Shown: piece by piece, positions 61,736-64,000 of the stretch | Position numbering within the stretch: the first letter of the stretch is position 1 | Layout of the letters: the number at the start of each line of letters is the position of its first letter | Assembly: GCF_022539315.1 (NCBI RefSeq) | Contig: NC_066313.1 | Location: 9,551,764-9,615,763 of the forward strand | Reading direction: 5' to 3' | DNA length: 64,000 nt | DNA from: Serinus canaria | Lineage: Eukaryota > Chordata > Aves > Passeriformes > Fringillidae | Notes under the pieces: model-generated | What the model saw: the letters and a program-made list of their open reading frames with translations, nothing else | Database searches by the model: none | Told to the model about the DNA's origin: nothing | Program-made: the position numbers and the translations under genes

Positions 61736-64000
61736 TGTCTCCCCTAAATCATGAGGCAATGATAAAGGTTTGAACACAAAGCACTTTCCTTTTTGCACCA
61801 TTACTCTCACTGAATTTAAATTATTCCTAGTAATGCTATTAAGTAAAAATTAAAATCTACTTAAGAACTCCTAGCCTAGTCTAAACATGTGAGACAAGTT
61901 TGCTTAGCAAGAAAGAAAAGTTATTGGAAAATTGTGACTTGGGACTTAAAGTTTTGAATAGTACCTTCTCACTTCAGTGCACTTCATTCTCTATAATATG
62001 TAAACATGAAAAATCCAGCTAAAAATAGGGCTTACATTTCATAAATATATTATAATATGACTATGGGATAGACCTGAAAAACAAAATTTGCATAGTCTGG
62101 CTTTGATTCATGGATAGAAGGAAAACTTTAATATTTAATGATCCTATAGCAACCTCTGAGAGGTTCCAAGGAGACTGTGAATGAAAATGGAGTGTACTGT
62201 TAATACATCACTCACAGACAATGAAGAGATGTAATCTCTAATATATTGTAATTTTCAGGGTGTGCATCTTATAAATTTGAGACAAACATACAAAGGTCCC
62301 TACCTTGGAAATCAGTTACACACTATTACTGGTGGTGTTATCCCCTCACTCTCTGCATATGTATATGTATTTAAACACCTCACTTAAATAGAATTAACCA
62401 TGGCTAAACTAAAAAGCACATGGCTTTGATAAAATAAGAGTCACGCCTTCCAAACTGATTTTGGATTCCTGATTCATTTCTTTTTAAAGTTATTTGCTCA
62501 ATTCCTTCATGGTCAGCTGAACTAGAAGGAAAAAAAAGGCATACCTTGGCTGTTTTCTGCCACGTGCTAAAAACATCTTTCATTTTTCTTGTATAGTCAT
62601 ATGGCCAATTTTTAAAAAAAGCTAGCCCACTAAAAAAAAAGTGAAATCAAAATTCTAACCCCATAGAAAGCAAAAGTAATGTTTTACCCACATAGTTTGA
62701 ACTATCCCAAAGCTCCCCTTTCCATCTTTATCTGCCCAAGGCTGTCAACTTGTTCATACAAAGAAAAGAAAAGTGAAAATTATATTTTTAAGAAAGCTAT
62801 GGTGATATTGACTGATTTCACTAGAGGTGCACCTAATACTTTTTTTTCCTACTGCTTGTTCTTTACTCTGTACTTTCTGAGAACTCTGCAAAAGAAGTGT
62901 CTGTGTGACTTAAAAATTAGCGTATAGTATTAAAAAAACATATAAGAATTCACAAATGTTGTTCCAAAGGATTGTTACTGTCACATAATGTAGTAAATTC
63001 TTGTCATTATCCCAGAAGTTGGTCTTAAATTATTTTATTTTACATTTGTGGGATAATTCTATTTCAGGATAGTTCCCAGAGCCTATGGACACTCACCCTT
63101 CACCATTCCCCTAAATGGGGTTAGAAGACTGTACACAAGGTGAAGTTCTTCACAGCAAGTAGTTACTCTGTCACCCTATCTTTTCTATATGAAGATTGCT
63201 GCTCTAAAGATCAACATCAAAACTTTTTTTTTTTTATTTTTGTAATAATAGCCACATGTAATTTCTTAAGGGCAAAACACTTCCTTAGTGTGGAGAAATC
63301 GCTGTGTCTGCTGGGAATCGGTATGGTGCAGTCTCTGCTTGGAGTGATAAATTAAATTAATGTAGACAACAATGAACTCATTTTTTTGTTGAAAGTGAAT
63401 GTTAATGACATGTATCCTGTACTTCATGATAAATGCATTTAAAAGACCAAAATGCTGGGGGGAAAAAATCCTGTATTTTAGGAAATAGGCTTAAGCTGTT
63501 CTTTACTTGCTCAGTTACAAACTGCTATGAGCAGCAGCAATACATATTTAAGTTGTTCTTTAAATCCTTGTGTCTATCTGTTATATGTCTAAAAAGGTTT
63601 TTGTAAAAGTGTCCTGGCTTGCATTTTCAAACTGAATAACTGTTGTTAGTAGTTCATGGTATATGAATAATTGGTTTTACAAAAAAAAAAACAGTTTGGT
63701 GAATGTAGGTATTAATGCACAATGCAATGGTCTCATGCTCAGGGCTATTTAACTAAGAGTCTGTTTGTTTCTATTTAGAATTCCTTTGTCACTTTGAGGG
63801 TGATGCTACATGGTATAAGGGAGCTGATCTGTTTTTTTCACTGCAAGTGAAGGATCTTCCTCCTCTTTCCCAGGCTTTTGTCTTCTGGGAACATGATCCT
63901 GACCATGCAGTCCTCAGCTTTCCTAACCTAGCTAAGGCATGTGTTTTTGGTCTGCAATTTAGCATTGCTGAACACACACCTGCCCATGGGAAGCAGTGAA
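61736..64000. other. Upstream DNA to the window edge, nothing recognised
   Basis: AT-rich sequence with short homopolymer runs. Small open frames near 62679-62927 and 63789-63977 have no recognisable protein features. Confidence 0.45.

Overview
This is a stretch of bird nuclear genome, most likely from a songbird. It contains the 5' end of one recognisable gene, ROBO2, on the minus strand. Two coding exons are visible. Exon 1 (46732-46786) encodes a signal peptide, and exon 2 (1973-2299) encodes the first immunoglobulin domain of the Roundabout axon-guidance receptor. The exons join in phase across consensus splice sites and give an uninterrupted 127-residue N-terminus. The bird assignment rests on the repeats. 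There are about seventeen CR1 LINE pieces, most with the CR1 3' end (the ATTCTATGATTCT-type terminus), and there are no Alu, B1 or L1 elements. The gene is vertebrate, with long AT-rich introns.

Layout from left to right: 1-1972 is the start of ROBO2 intron 2. 1973-2299 is exon 2. 2300-46731 is intron 1, about 44.4 kb, which holds CR1 pieces, a probable ancient MIR-like SINE, possible LTR fragments, simple repeats and at least two blocks that look like conserved regulatory DNA (about 14.76-15.45 kb and 44.70-45.27 kb). 46732-46786 is exon 1. From 46787 to about 49.2 kb lie the 5' leader and promoter, with a broken CpG island, a purine/pyrimidine tract, a possible G-quadruplex, a GC-rich minisatellite and a CTCF-like motif at the outer edge. 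From 49.2 to 64 kb there is upstream DNA with more CR1 copies and no exon I can support. In mammals ROBO2 also has longer isoforms that start from a distant upstream promoter, so this last part could be an intron of such a transcript.

Functionally the window is the control and N-terminal end of a single gene. The promoter and leader drive a receptor whose first Ig domain binds Slit, and the large first intron is the natural place for tissue-specific enhancers. Nearly all the other open reading frames are chance frames in GC-rich or repeat DNA.

I found no new gene system, CRISPR array, RNA gene or intact mobile element. The most interesting items are regulatory or structural: an overlapping upstream ORF at the ROBO2 start codon, the palindromic-unit minisatellite in the promoter island, two CpG-retaining homeodomain/POU-motif blocks in intron 1, and two perfect hairpins that look like template-switch scars. 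No alignment or database search was possible, so repeat family names and element edges are approximate.
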